The notes below the pieces were generated by a model. The model saw only the letters and a program-made list of their open reading frames with translations. It did no database searches and was not told the DNA's origin. Both the position numbers and the translations under genes were made by a program. 42,961 nt of DNA from Promethearchaeota archaeon (GTDB lineage: Archaea; Asgardarchaeota; Lokiarchaeia; Sigyniarchaeales; SOKP01), in contig CP070805.1 in the NCBI GenBank assembly GCA_020343655.1, forward strand, positions 598,813 through 641,773, given 5' to 3'. Below are positions 1-8,703 of the stretch, in pieces (within the stretch, counting starts at the first letter, position 1; every line of letters starts with the position of its first letter).

Positions 1-1317
1 TGAAGGATGTGGACTATAATTAACAACAATAAGTCTATAATTATTATTGTACCACCATAAATAAGAAATGATATTTAAATATGAATTATCTTCAGAGTTA
101 AAAGATTGTGTTTTACAAAGTGTCCAACTAGCATTCTCAAATTCCCGGCCCGGTATTGATTTTAATAAATTTTGATAAAATTCAAGAATATTTTTGTTTT
201 CAACTTCAAAAGCAGCTCTTCCCAATTGAACTGGTAATTTAGTTTTATAACCTCGGATTTGACCCTCATACACTAATCTTGCACCAGGTAAAGTTAATGC
301 TAGAATTGCCGCAGCGCATGATTTTTCCTCTCCAAATTCTTCCACCGCTCTTAATTCATCATGATTTTCAATGAATCTTATGAATCTGCTTTGATAAACC
401 CATTCAGCATTAAGATGCTCTTTTATAGAATTTGGATTCTCATGGGCTAATCTTTCATACAATCGTTTATCATAACATAAATCAAATCCTTGTTGTTGAA
501 GTTCCCATTGCATATCCCAATATACTTCTGCTATAAATAAAAAATTAGGGAATTCTCTCTTTACACTTGGAATAATTTCTTCCCAAAACTCTTTATCAGG
601 GGGAGCTCCAGCTTTATCACCCCATGTTTTATTAAAGATTTTGTTAACCATTAGCATTGCCATATCACATCGAACACCATCACATAATTCCGCAATATTT
701 AATAAAGTAGCAATTGTTTTTTGACGAGCTTCTTTTGAAAAAGCGTTGATTTGAATCGTATCTGTCCATGGAGGAAAATTAGGATCTCTTCCATACGCAA
801 AAATCTTTCCTGAAAGGCTAAAAAACTCATATGGATGAGTCATTAAATTATCTAAGTTTCCTTCAATAAATAAGTTTGGTTCAAATGTCCATAATGAATC
901 CACTGAAACATGATTAGGGACGTAATCTAATATTAATCTGATATTTCGTTCAGATAATTTTTTCCTTATGGCTTTAAGACCATCTATACCACCAATATGT
1001 TTATCCACGTGATAATAATACACAGAATATGGTGATCCTACTACATCTTCATCCTTAAAATCATTTAAAGCTTTTCGATATTCTTTTTGTAGATCGGGAT
1101 GCTCAAGAGCTATTTTCTTGCTCGCAGGGCTCCTTTCCCACACTCCCATAAACCAGATAGCATCGAAATATCGTATCTCTTGACTTAAAACTTCATCAGG
1201 GATACTTTTTAAAGTAATTTTGCTATTAAAAGTCTCAGAAAGATAATTAAGCCATGGCCATGTATTAATTTCAAGAATTTTTGGATTTCTAACCCATGCT
1301 GTATGTTTTATTGACAT
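1..1317 (-). CDS. GH13 alpha-amylase-family glycosidase (C-terminus cut by window edge)
   Basis: The first 439 residues are inside the window; the frame is open to base 1. All four GH13 core regions are readable: DYVPNH (about 131-136), DGVRCDMA with the nucleophile Asp218, FIAEVYWD with the acid/base Glu264, and FIENHD with Asp320. It is therefore probably an active retaining enzyme on alpha-glucans or a related alpha-glucoside. No signal peptide is visible at the N-terminus (MSIKHTAWVRNPKILEINTW), so it is probably cytoplasmic. The ATG at 1315-1317 is the first start of the frame and lies about 60 bp from a symmetrical TATA-like box. The exact substrate (amylase, glucosidase, glucanotransferase) cannot be told from the part seen. 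With the GH57 enzyme at 32932 it suggests alpha-glucan storage or use. Confidence 0.88.
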   Translation of the reverse strand, partial: MSIKHTAWVRNPKILEINTWPWLNYLSETFNSKITLKSIPDEVLSQEIRYFDAIWFMGVWERSPASKKIALEHPDLQKEYRKALNDFKDEDVVGSPYSVYYYHVDKHIGGIDGLKAIRKKLSERNIRLILDYVPNHVSVDSLWTFEPNLFIEGNLDNLMTHPYEFFSLSGKIFAYGRDPNFPPWTDTIQINAFSKEARQKTIATLLNIAELCDGVRCDMAMLMVNKIFNKTWGDKAGAPPDKEFWEEIIPSVKREFPNFLFIAEVYWDMQWELQQQGFDLCYDKRLYERLAHENPNSIKEHLNAEWVYQSRFIRFIENHDELRAVEEFGEEKSCAAAILALTLPGARLVYEGQIRGYKTKLPVQLGRAAFEVENKNILEFYQNLLKSIPGREFENASWTLCKTQSFNSEDNSYLNIISYLWWYNNNYRLIVVNYSPHPS

Positions 1318-1372
1318 TTTGATTTTTCTATCAATTTATTTTAGTCAAATTGATAAAATTAAATTAGGGTTC

Positions 1373-1384
1373 TTTATATATAAA
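1373..1384. promoter_or_regulatory. Palindromic TATA-like element between divergent genes
   Basis: TTTATATATAAA is a perfect palindrome lying 56 bp from the minus-strand GH13 start and 68 bp from the plus-strand start at 1452. An archaeal TATA box about 25 bp upstream of the transcript start could serve either gene, giving leaders of roughly 30-40 nt. Only the sequence match supports this. Confidence 0.35.
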
Positions 1385-1451
1385 ATGAATAGATATAAAT
1401 TTCTTTGTTATCATAATTATTAATAGAAAAAAAAAAACAAAACGCATAAAA

Positions 1452-2021
1452 ATGAGTGAAGAGAAAGAAGCCTTAAAGAAGCTTATTATGTTGATATCTG
1501 ATTTACGTGCAAAAGATGAGGAGCGTTATGAAGCCCATGTAACTTTTATGAATGAAGTTGTGAAAATGATTAGTGCTATTGAATCTCAGATGAATAAACA
1601 TTGGTCTACAGTATTAGATAGCTTAAAAGAATTAAATGAGAATATTACCGCGAATTTAGACTCATTACTTACAGGAATCAATCCAAAAGGGTTGAGAGAA
1701 ACATCAAAATCTTTAAAAGAAATAATGGATACAATGAATAAAAGTGTTCAATCGATGAACCTCGAGAAAGTTCTAAGCGAATTAAAATTCTTGAAAGCTG
1801 GAGGTATTACTTACATACCAACAACACCAGTAGCAGTGGGACAGCAACCAGAGCTTATTTCCGCAGGTATTAATTTAAATCCTCCTGGTTTAAAACCTCC
1901 TGGAGGGGTTGCAACTAAATCAAACGGTGAACCAGAATGGGTTGATCCTCATGAAAAAGCAAAAAAAGAGAAAGAAGAAGATCAACATCTACTTAAGCCA
2001 TCGGACTTTTTTGGATCATAA
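1452..2021 (+). CDS. Coiled-coil protein of unknown function
   Basis: I do not recognise this 189-residue protein. Residues 1-115 are strongly helical and heptad-like, rich in Lys, Glu, Leu, Met and Asn, with no membrane segment. Residues 115-150 form a Pro/Gly-rich linker (contains NPPGLKPPGG), and the tail is highly charged (EKAKKEKEEDQ) ending in PSDFFGS. This looks like a cytoplasmic oligomerising or adaptor protein. The ATG has no clear Shine-Dalgarno, as for many genes here. It ends 14 bp from the convergent dehydratase-subunit gene, with a run of T residues at 2024-2031 that could end its transcript. Confidence 0.7.
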   Translation: MSEEKEALKKLIMLISDLRAKDEERYEAHVTFMNEVVKMISAIESQMNKHWSTVLDSLKELNENITANLDSLLTGINPKGLRETSKSLKEIMDTMNKSVQSMNLEKVLSELKFLKAGGITYIPTTPVAVGQQPELISAGINLNPPGLKPPGGVATKSNGEPEWVDPHEKAKKEKEEDQHLLKPSDFFGS

Positions 2022-2034
2022 GTCTTTTTTTAAT

Positions 2035-3390
2035 TTAGCTAAAGAGCTCCATAAAAGGACCTAATTTAGCTTTAGTTTGTTCAATATTCTCTCCAATCTT
2101 CTTAAATTCAATACCAATTGATGGTATTCTAAACTCTGTTCTGATCTTATTTTTTAATAAATCATAACAATTAGAATTTATATGGCAATCAGTAAGTTGG
2201 TTAATAATAAGTCCATCAACTCTTATCTTTTTGATATATTTTTGGTAAGAATGGATTAATGCTTCGCAATTATTTAAGCATAATAATCCTTTATTCGAGG
2301 CATTTAAAAGGAAGCGAGCATAGTCCTCAATTGGATCAGAACCCTTTGAAACTGGAATCTCTTCTAACAATCCTAATAAATCCCAATCTGAATAAATTAC
2401 TTTCCCTCCTAATTCATAAATGATTTCTTGAGTTTCTGGTTCCCAACCATTGAATATTGGAGTTAATAAAATTCTTGGTCTGTTAGAAACATCCATTCCT
2501 ACGCCTTGTTTTATACGCTCTCTCATTTCTTTCACTAACTGGCTAATGTTTTCTAAATATCTCTGAGCATTTGAGTTATAATCTTGGAACGATATGGTTA
2601 ATAAAGCTAAAATTTCTGAGAATGTAGCAGGATTACATGGATAGAAATCAGACGTACTGATATCATAAATAATTGTTTTATAATATCTTTTAACCTGATT
2701 ACCAATGCGAAATTGTTTATTTAAGCTATTATCAGTAACTACATTTCCTGTAATATTCTCTAATTCTATTATTGCATTATGAATATTTTTTACCATAATT
2801 TCTAAAGCATTCTTCTCATTTTCTTTATCAATAACGGGGATTTCTACCCATATTTGATTTGGAACTACTGTTTTTAATGATTTTAGATATTGATTATATT
2901 TATCACATCTTATAGAAAAATTTAAAGCAGAATCGTAATTATATACTTCTTTAACATGCATTCCATAAATAGCTTTGACACCAAAGCAAAAATCTGATAT
3001 TACTTTCTTTTCAGCAGCTAAATCATATAATAAATTATATTTTGCATTGATTGATTTAATAACATCATTTAAAACATTATCTACAATTTTTAAAAAATCT
3101 AACTGTCTTGCTATCCCTAATAATTTGGTCGTAAGATTCCAACCAAATAGACTAGTTGCTGAATTTAAAGCAAGTAAGTATAAATTAAGTTTGAATTTTT
3201 CCATTCGAATTGGAAAAACAGGAATTGAATCTGCGGCAAATATTAAATCAGGGAAACCAGAAGCTACTGAAATTATAGTTTTTCTTTCTTTTGTTTTTTT
3301 TTTTTGTAAATAGTCTCTACCAGTTAAAAAGTTATATGCAATTTTTAGAACAGATGTAAAGTTTACAACATCATCTGCATAAATACTCAT
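2035..3390 (-). CDS. 2-hydroxyacyl-CoA dehydratase/benzoyl-CoA reductase family, alpha-type subunit (second copy)
   Basis: 451 residues, close to the usual size of the larger (HgdA-type) subunit. The C-terminal half has the family pattern: a Rossmann-like strand (PRILLTPIF), a GWEP/GGKVIYSDWD segment, DGLIINQLTDCH, and the closing IEQTKAKLGPFMELF. Cysteines that could bind the iron-sulfur cluster are C135, C162, C252 (in PCNPATFSE), C371/C375, C402 and C408; six positions are shared with the paralogue at 6098-7456. The family removes water from, or reduces, activated acyl compounds after ATP-driven one-electron transfer from an activase. It is the last gene of the operon and overlaps the amidotransferase-like gene by 4 bp (ATGA). 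Which beta partner it uses is unknown; only one beta-type gene is nearby. The family call is firm, the substrate is unknown. Confidence 0.85.
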   Translation of the reverse strand: MSIYADDVVNFTSVLKIAYNFLTGRDYLQKKKTKERKTIISVASGFPDLIFAADSIPVFPIRMEKFKLNLYLLALNSATSLFGWNLTTKLLGIARQLDFLKIVDNVLNDVIKSINAKYNLLYDLAAEKKVISDFCFGVKAIYGMHVKEVYNYDSALNFSIRCDKYNQYLKSLKTVVPNQIWVEIPVIDKENEKNALEIMVKNIHNAIIELENITGNVVTDNSLNKQFRIGNQVKRYYKTIIYDISTSDFYPCNPATFSEILALLTISFQDYNSNAQRYLENISQLVKEMRERIKQGVGMDVSNRPRILLTPIFNGWEPETQEIIYELGGKVIYSDWDLLGLLEEIPVSKGSDPIEDYARFLLNASNKGLLCLNNCEALIHSYQKYIKKIRVDGLIINQLTDCHINSNCYDLLKNKIRTEFRIPSIGIEFKKIGENIEQTKAKLGPFMELFS

Positions 3391-4136
3391 TTTTCTATGG
3401 TCTCCAAATTTTTTTTTTTATAAATAGACATCCAAATGAAATTTTCAATTATCTGTTCTCCAATTAATCTAGTTTTATTAGCAATTCTCTCATCAAATAA
3501 ACTTGGATGAAAATAATAAGGATTATGAGTCTCAGGATGAAATTGAAGAGAAAATATTGGTTTGTCAATGTGTCGCATGTATTGAACCATTATGTATCCC
3601 TTAGTTCTGGAAATACTAATAACATTAAAATTTTCCTGAACCGTACAGTCATTAGGAGACAAAAAATCAAGGTGATGAACATTCACAGGGATATTTTTTT
3701 GAGTTATTAACTCATCTGTTTCTTTAAGTAAAATAAATATTACCCTCCCACCTAATCCAAAAAGCCTCATCCTGCTTATTTGTGCCCCGTATGCATAAGC
3801 AACTAGATGAAATCCAAAGCATAATGCAAGGACTGGTATTTGATCAGTTTGTTGAATTAAATCTAATTGGGGCTTAAATTTCTTTTTTAATTTCTCATCA
3901 TAATAAAAACTAGAAACATTTAATTCTGATCCAGAGAGTATAATACCAATATAATTTTCTATCATTTCTGTTTTAAATTGAGTAAAATGAATAGTCTTTA
4001 ACTCTACTTCAGCTATACAATTATTTATGATAGATTCTATTCGTGTTATTCTATCTGTAGGAAGACCTCGAGAATAATTATCTATAAGGAGTATTTTTTT
4101 TTTTTTTTCAATTTCTAAGGAATTTTCTTCACTCAT
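3387..4136 (-). CDS. Class I glutamine amidotransferase-fold protein, possible gamma-glutamyl hydrolase
   Basis: 249 residues forming one GATase1 domain. The nucleophile elbow is LALCFGFHL with Cys106, and the His/Glu pair is in QFHPETH (His200, Glu202), so the full triad is present. No synthetase domain is fused and no partner amination enzyme is adjacent. Free-standing GATase1 proteins include gamma-glutamyl hydrolases such as PuuD as well as amidotransferase subunits. Because the two genes upstream encode a gamma-glutamyl ligase family protein and a gamma-glutamylcyclotransferase-like protein, hydrolysis of a gamma-glutamyl amide is the favoured role, but this is inference from context. 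Its stop overlaps the start of the next gene by 4 bp, which points to translational coupling. Confidence 0.82.
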   Translation of the reverse strand: MSEENSLEIEKKKKILLIDNYSRGLPTDRITRIESIINNCIAEVELKTIHFTQFKTEMIENYIGIILSGSELNVSSFYYDEKLKKKFKPQLDLIQQTDQIPVLALCFGFHLVAYAYGAQISRMRLFGLGGRVIFILLKETDELITQKNIPVNVHHLDFLSPNDCTVQENFNVISISRTKGYIMVQYMRHIDKPIFSLQFHPETHNPYYFHPSLFDERIANKTRLIGEQIIENFIWMSIYKKKNLETIEK

Positions 4137-4153
4137 TAATATCAGCCTATAAC

Positions 4154-4519
4154 CTAAACGTAATTTTTAATTAGAATTTCAGAGGGGTAATATGTATAAG
4201 CTTCTGCTTCTCGTCCATCTTGTAATTTGAGTTTTACTATAATTCTATGATATAACTTCCCCTCACCTTCAATCATATCGATCTGATTAAAGAGGGATCC
4301 ACCCACACCATAATATACTTCTCCTTCGACACTAGATTTATTATCTCTAATGATAAATGGAAATCCAAGTGATGGAGGTTCCAACTTTTTGTAATTTAAT
4401 AAAGTAGCTTTTTCATATTTTAACCCTCTTAGGATATAATTTCGACTTTGACCATGCTGTAAAGTACCATAGACAAAAAGTCTATCACATTTAATATTTA
4501 TATATTTCTGTTGCCGCAT
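4154..4519 (-). CDS. Gamma-glutamylcyclotransferase-like protein (GGCT/AIG2 fold)
   Basis: 121 residues, a typical single-domain length. It has the family signature LFVYGTLQHG (about 14-23), which forms the pocket for the gamma-glutamyl group, the strand EGEVYYGV (65-72), and IDMIEGEGKLYHR, in which Glu84 corresponds to the catalytic acid of GGACT-type enzymes. The family releases 5-oxoproline from gamma-glutamyl amines or gamma-glutamyl amino acids. It lies 17 bp from the amidotransferase-like gene and 26 bp from the GCS2 gene, in the same direction, so the three probably act on one compound. The precise acceptor (cysteine, lysine side chain or other amine) cannot be read from the sequence. 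Confidence 0.85.
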   Translation of the reverse strand: MRQQKYINIKCDRLFVYGTLQHGQSRNYILRGLKYEKATLLNYKKLEPPSLGFPFIIRDNKSSVEGEVYYGVGGSLFNQIDMIEGEGKLYHRIIVKLKLQDGREAEAYTYYPSEILIKNYV

Positions 4520-4545
4520 TTTTTTTATGTTTTTATTATTATTAA

Positions 4546-6009
4546 TTAAAAGAAAAAGTCTCCAAATAATCTATCAATTAATGATTCGGATTCAGATTGT
4601 CCTCTTAATATACGATCATTTTCCCTTAATGGTATTCTAAGATTCTGCACCACAAGATTGTTAACAACTCGTATTCCATTGAAATTAGTAACCATACCAT
4701 CAAGATCATCATAGGCAAAATCATACCTTGCTTCTAAGGTTCCTCTAACTTGTGTACCGGCTGTAATCTTATACCGATTTCCTCTCCGATCATTCACAAT
4801 TCTTGGTTCCACTAATTCTATGAGGACATATGTTTTTCCTTGTTGTCTCAATTTTTCAATTTTTCTTGTTTGATAATCAATACTAAGCTCTTGTTGAGAC
4901 TTATCAATTTTAAGTTTTCTATCAGGCAAATTTTTAATTTTGATACCTAAATAATCTTGAAATCTCTTAGTTTCTTCTATCCATCTTGAAATACTTGTTT
5001 CTAATGACTCACTTGTTCCATTAAATCTCCTGAAAACAGATTTAGTCCCATTTGCTATTGCATTCTCTAAATTAGTAGTATGGTAGGGATCTTGAGTAAT
5101 TTCACCAATTGATTGGAGTTCGATCGCGTGAATAGCAGAAATACAGCAAAGATAAGCTAAATCAAGTAAATCATCATTATCATATTGTACGTCAATTACA
5201 CGGATTTCAATTCGATTTCTTGAGGGGAGTTCATCATTATCATCACTGATATTAGTAAATGGGCCTCTTGGGGTGATATCTACTAAACGATCTCCACGAT
5301 TATTAGTAATGACTTTTTTAGAAAATTCATCTTCTTCAAATCCTATTTTAAGTTTATATCTCATTCGACCATAATATCGCATAGGAATCAAAGCGGGGCG
5401 ATTTTCGGGAATCTGTATAAATGCAAATCCATTTGATTTAAGAACAGTACTATTGGCACATCGGTTACTAGCAATATTATTCCAATTTCCTCTGTATACA
5501 TATGAATTTGCAGAAATTCCAATTATTTCTGGAAGGTAATCCCACAAATAATTATATACTACCCTCATCTCTTCAGGAGTCATCAAATTACCCTTCCTTT
5601 GAACAGAAACATTAATGTGAGTTCCAGAAATCGGATTTGGATCACTCTGTATTGGATGAAGACTTTGAGTAAGTATCTTCACTCCAAGCTGTTTCGCAGC
5701 TTCAGTTAATAATTTTCTTCCTTCTTTTACTGCTTGTTCCAATGATGTAGGAGGTAAAGGTAGAGTCACGTACTCAATTTGTGAAGGAGAAGGTTCAGCA
5801 TCTAATCCCCGGATTTTAACTTGAAGTGAACTAAGAAATTTTTGATCTTTTTCAAGAATTTCTGCAGATTTTACCATAATCTCATCTGCAACTTTTGCTA
5901 ACCTTCCATTTTTATTAATAATAAGAAATTCTTCTTCTATACCACAAAGTACTTGGTAATCTTTATAGATATCTGAATCAAGTTCTTTTATTTTTTCATG
6001 AAATAACAT
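4546..6009 (-). CDS. Glutamate-cysteine ligase family 2 (GCS2/YbdK-type) carboxylate-amine ligase with extra C-terminal domain
   Basis: Residues about 20-350 are a GCS2 domain: GIEEEFLIINKNG (the acidic metal/ATP motif), SQIEYVTLPLPPTSLEQA, LHPIQSDPN, GTHINVSV, and the long match ISANSYVYRGNWNNIASNRC. The family uses ATP to join the gamma-carboxyl of glutamate to an amine, classically cysteine. The protein is 487 residues, longer than the usual 370 or so, because of about 110 extra C-terminal residues (from about 375) that look beta-rich, with many hydrophobic/charged alternations and an end SLIDRLFGDFFF. I do not recognise that part. It sits between dehydratase genes (88 bp after the alpha subunit) and the cyclotransferase-like gene, so the product may serve the dehydratase pathway rather than general thiol synthesis. 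The amine substrate is unknown. Confidence 0.85.
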   Translation of the reverse strand: MLFHEKIKELDSDIYKDYQVLCGIEEEFLIINKNGRLAKVADEIMVKSAEILEKDQKFLSSLQVKIRGLDAEPSPSQIEYVTLPLPPTSLEQAVKEGRKLLTEAAKQLGVKILTQSLHPIQSDPNPISGTHINVSVQRKGNLMTPEEMRVVYNYLWDYLPEIIGISANSYVYRGNWNNIASNRCANSTVLKSNGFAFIQIPENRPALIPMRYYGRMRYKLKIGFEEDEFSKKVITNNRGDRLVDITPRGPFTNISDDNDELPSRNRIEIRVIDVQYDNDDLLDLAYLCCISAIHAIELQSIGEITQDPYHTTNLENAIANGTKSVFRRFNGTSESLETSISRWIEETKRFQDYLGIKIKNLPDRKLKIDKSQQELSIDYQTRKIEKLRQQGKTYVLIELVEPRIVNDRRGNRYKITAGTQVRGTLEARYDFAYDDLDGMVTNFNGIRVVNNLVVQNLRIPLRENDRILRGQSESESLIDRLFGDFFF

Positions 6010-6097
6010 ATAATTTAACGCCTAACCATTCAATTAATCTCTAGGTTAATAAAAAGAAATTATTATTATAAAATTATTAAACTTTTTTCTAATAATA

Positions 6098-7456
6098 CTA
6101 ATTAAACATTTCCATGAATGCCCCTAAGCGAGTTTTAACTTGCTCGATATTTTCACCAATTCTATTAAAATTTAATGCAATACTTGGGATTTCAAGTTCT
6201 CGACGTAATTTGTCCTTTAACATTGCATAACAGTTTGAAATAGAGTGACAACCAAACACTTGGATAAAAACAAGACCATCGGCTCTCAAATTTCTGGCTA
6301 ATCTTAAGTAAGAATCCGTCAGTGTATCATTATCGCACCCAATCCCATTTTTTGTAGCATTCATTAGATAATGAGCATACGCTTCGACCGGATCAGATAT
6401 TTTTGTGATAGGAATCTCTTCTAAAAGTAATAGAATGTCCCAGTCAGCATAAAATGCCCGACCTCCTAGTTCATAAATTATTTCATGACTTTTTGGTTCC
6501 CATCCACCAAACATAGGGGTAATTAAAATTCGAGGCATTTTACTAACATCCATGCCAATTTTATTTCTAATTCTCTCTTTCATTTCTTTTACTAATGATG
6601 CCATATTATCTCGATATCGAATTGCATTAGAATTATAGTCCTGAAAACTATTATTTAATATCACTAAAATTTCACTAAATGTAGCAGGATTGCACGGATA
6701 AAATCCTAATGTGCTTATATCATAAAGAATAGTTTTATAATAGTTTCTTATCTCATTAGCAACTTGAAAATGATTCCGTAATATGTTTCTATCATAATTA
6801 TTCCCACTTATCTTTTCCAATTCTCTAATACCATCGTATAGATTCTCTGTTAATAATTCTAATGCGTTCCCAATATTTCTTGGAGGAATGTCAATCCAAA
6901 TTTGTTTGGCAGGATTCTCAATTGTTTTTAAGGATTCTAAGTATTTATTCCAAGCACTGCATCGAATTGTGTAATTTAAATTAGCTTCTACATTTTTTCC
7001 TTTACTTACATGCATTCCATATAGAGATTTTATTCCATAACAGAAATCTGTTGGAACACCATTTTCTATTCCAAGTTCATACATCTCATTATATTTATTA
7101 TTTACAGCATCAATTACATCATTAATAATTTCATCGATTATTTTATTTACATCACCAATGTTTAGATTTTTTATAATTCCTAAAAAATTGGAAACATTCT
7201 TCCAGCCAAAAATTCTCGAAGCAGAACCTAAATATGTTAGATATTTATGCATCTCAAATGTATGCATTCTAATGGGAAATGTTGGTACTAAATTGGGAAA
7301 CCCATAAACCAAATCAGAAAAGGGGAGTGCTATTGAAATTAATTTCTTTTTTTCTCGAAATTTCTTTCTCTTTAAATAATCTCTACCTGTTAATAGATTA
7401 TAAGAAATTCTAAGTACTGAACTAAATCTAACAATCTCATCAGCTATAAGACTCAC
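6098..7456 (-). CDS. 2-hydroxyacyl-CoA dehydratase/benzoyl-CoA reductase family, alpha-type subunit (first copy)
   Basis: 452 residues, clearly paralogous over its whole length to the protein at 2035-3390: both open with MS-x-x-AD, share YN-x-LTGRDYL, PCNPATFSEIL, QDYNSNA, GGWEP/NGWEP and the closing LGxFMExF. Shared cysteines are C139, C166, C255, C374, C403 and C409. It starts 3 bp after the beta-type subunit gene, so these two are likely the heterodimer. By family knowledge each dimer carries [4Fe-4S] or double-cubane clusters and receives electrons from the activase. Substrate unknown; neither a CoA transferase nor an acyl-CoA ligase is in the operon. Confidence 0.86.
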   Translation of the reverse strand: MSLIADEIVRFSSVLRISYNLLTGRDYLKRKKFREKKKLISIALPFSDLVYGFPNLVPTFPIRMHTFEMHKYLTYLGSASRIFGWKNVSNFLGIIKNLNIGDVNKIIDEIINDVIDAVNNKYNEMYELGIENGVPTDFCYGIKSLYGMHVSKGKNVEANLNYTIRCSAWNKYLESLKTIENPAKQIWIDIPPRNIGNALELLTENLYDGIRELEKISGNNYDRNILRNHFQVANEIRNYYKTILYDISTLGFYPCNPATFSEILVILNNSFQDYNSNAIRYRDNMASLVKEMKERIRNKIGMDVSKMPRILITPMFGGWEPKSHEIIYELGGRAFYADWDILLLLEEIPITKISDPVEAYAHYLMNATKNGIGCDNDTLTDSYLRLARNLRADGLVFIQVFGCHSISNCYAMLKDKLRRELEIPSIALNFNRIGENIEQVKTRLGAFMEMFN

Positions 7457-7459
7457 TCT

Positions 7460-8596
7460 TTAAATCATCTCCAAAAATGCTTCTATTCTTGTAGAGAGCT
7501 GTCCACGAATAGCTCTTGAATAATCTCTCTCTAAATTTAAAACTTGAATTCCTTTTTCTTGTAATCTATTTTTTAGATGTGAAGACAAAAGAGAGATATG
7601 ATCACAGAATTTAATAATATGATTTATGATTCCTAATTTTCTTCCCGTTTTCTTTAGATGATCTTGGTAAATTTTTTCAAGTTGAAGTATTTTGTTTTCT
7701 AAAAAATTAGGAACTGAATGATCTCCAAAATTATTATTCTTAAAACGGTGAACTAATATATCATAAGGATTTTTTATTGAATCTAAGATATCATTTGCAA
7801 TAATTTGGGAATAATAGTTATTACCTATCCAAGAGTCAAAAAATGTTATATTTCCTCCTCCTTCTTCCACTAAATCAATTAAAGGATCATTAATAAAGAT
7901 AGATCCACCTGTCAATAAAACTTCTTTTGAATTAAAAGATGTTTGAATTTCATTATCGCTTCTCTGTTCAAAGAAGGACTCTAATTCCGGTAAGAAAAAA
8001 GGACCATATAAGATTGCTTTCTGAAGGATCTTCAACTTTTCTGATCCACTAATGTTTAAAAAACTAAAGTCTAATAATTTTCGCTTAAAACTATTATATT
8101 TTTTAATACTTTCTTTTAAATTTTCGTCTTTTATTTCCTTTCCATTGATTTCTTCTAATTGTTTTTTTAATTCTAATAATTCTAATTTAAAATATTTTAT
8201 GCTGTTCTCATTATTTGTATAGGGGATATAAAAATTCAAACGAGGAATATCAAAACGTTTAGAAATTATTTCTGATGCACATATATCTGAAACACAGTGA
8301 TTAGAAACAATAAAATAATCGATTAAATCTAAGAATTCATATTGATTAGGTTTTAGAGAAAATAATCCGATACACGACTGTGCGAATGCACACGTAGATG
8401 GAGGTAAATAATCATGACTAGCATCCATAAATTCATCATTACCCGCAAATAGTAATCTTAAAGGGATAAAACCAGCAGCATCAAATAATTCTTCTGGAAT
8501 ATTATCATGTGAAATAAAACCTATAATTTTTTTTCCTTCTTCTTTTTTTTCTCTGAGGAATGATGAGTAATCAGATAAAAGCTCTAAATTATCCAT
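7460..8596 (-). CDS. 2-hydroxyacyl-CoA dehydratase/benzoyl-CoA reductase family, beta-type (HgdB-like) subunit
   Basis: 378 residues, the normal length for HgdB-type proteins. The N-terminal signature is IPEELFDAAGFIPLRLL (about 33-49), followed by the cysteine-rich STCAFAQSCIGLF (C69, C75) and SNHCVSDICASE (C101, C106), then C331 in IIKFCDHIS, and the canonical end STRIEAFLEMI. These features are also found in the homodimeric double-cubane cluster proteins that reduce small molecules, so a reductase role is possible. It follows the activase gene after a 107-bp AT-rich gap that could hold an internal promoter, and precedes the alpha-type gene by 3 bp. The family call is strong; the reaction is not determined. 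Confidence 0.88.
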   Translation of the reverse strand: MDNLELLSDYSSFLREKKEEGKKIIGFISHDNIPEELFDAAGFIPLRLLFAGNDEFMDASHDYLPPSTCAFAQSCIGLFSLKPNQYEFLDLIDYFIVSNHCVSDICASEIISKRFDIPRLNFYIPYTNNENSIKYFKLELLELKKQLEEINGKEIKDENLKESIKKYNSFKRKLLDFSFLNISGSEKLKILQKAILYGPFFLPELESFFEQRSDNEIQTSFNSKEVLLTGGSIFINDPLIDLVEEGGGNITFFDSWIGNNYYSQIIANDILDSIKNPYDILVHRFKNNNFGDHSVPNFLENKILQLEKIYQDHLKKTGRKLGIINHIIKFCDHISLLSSHLKNRLQEKGIQVLNLERDYSRAIRGQLSTRIEAFLEMI

Positions 8597-8703
8597 TTTA
8601 ATGATTTAAAAACTATGAATTATTTATCAAAAAATTGTTAATTATTCATAAAATTATTTATAATTAGCTAAAATATAAGTTTTAAGAATATTATTCAAAG
8701 CGT

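Noticed and set aside
2975-3313. Plus-strand 112-residue frame opposite the alpha-type dehydratase subunit
   Set aside because: It is antisense to a well-supported gene and has no recognisable domain; treated as a shadow.
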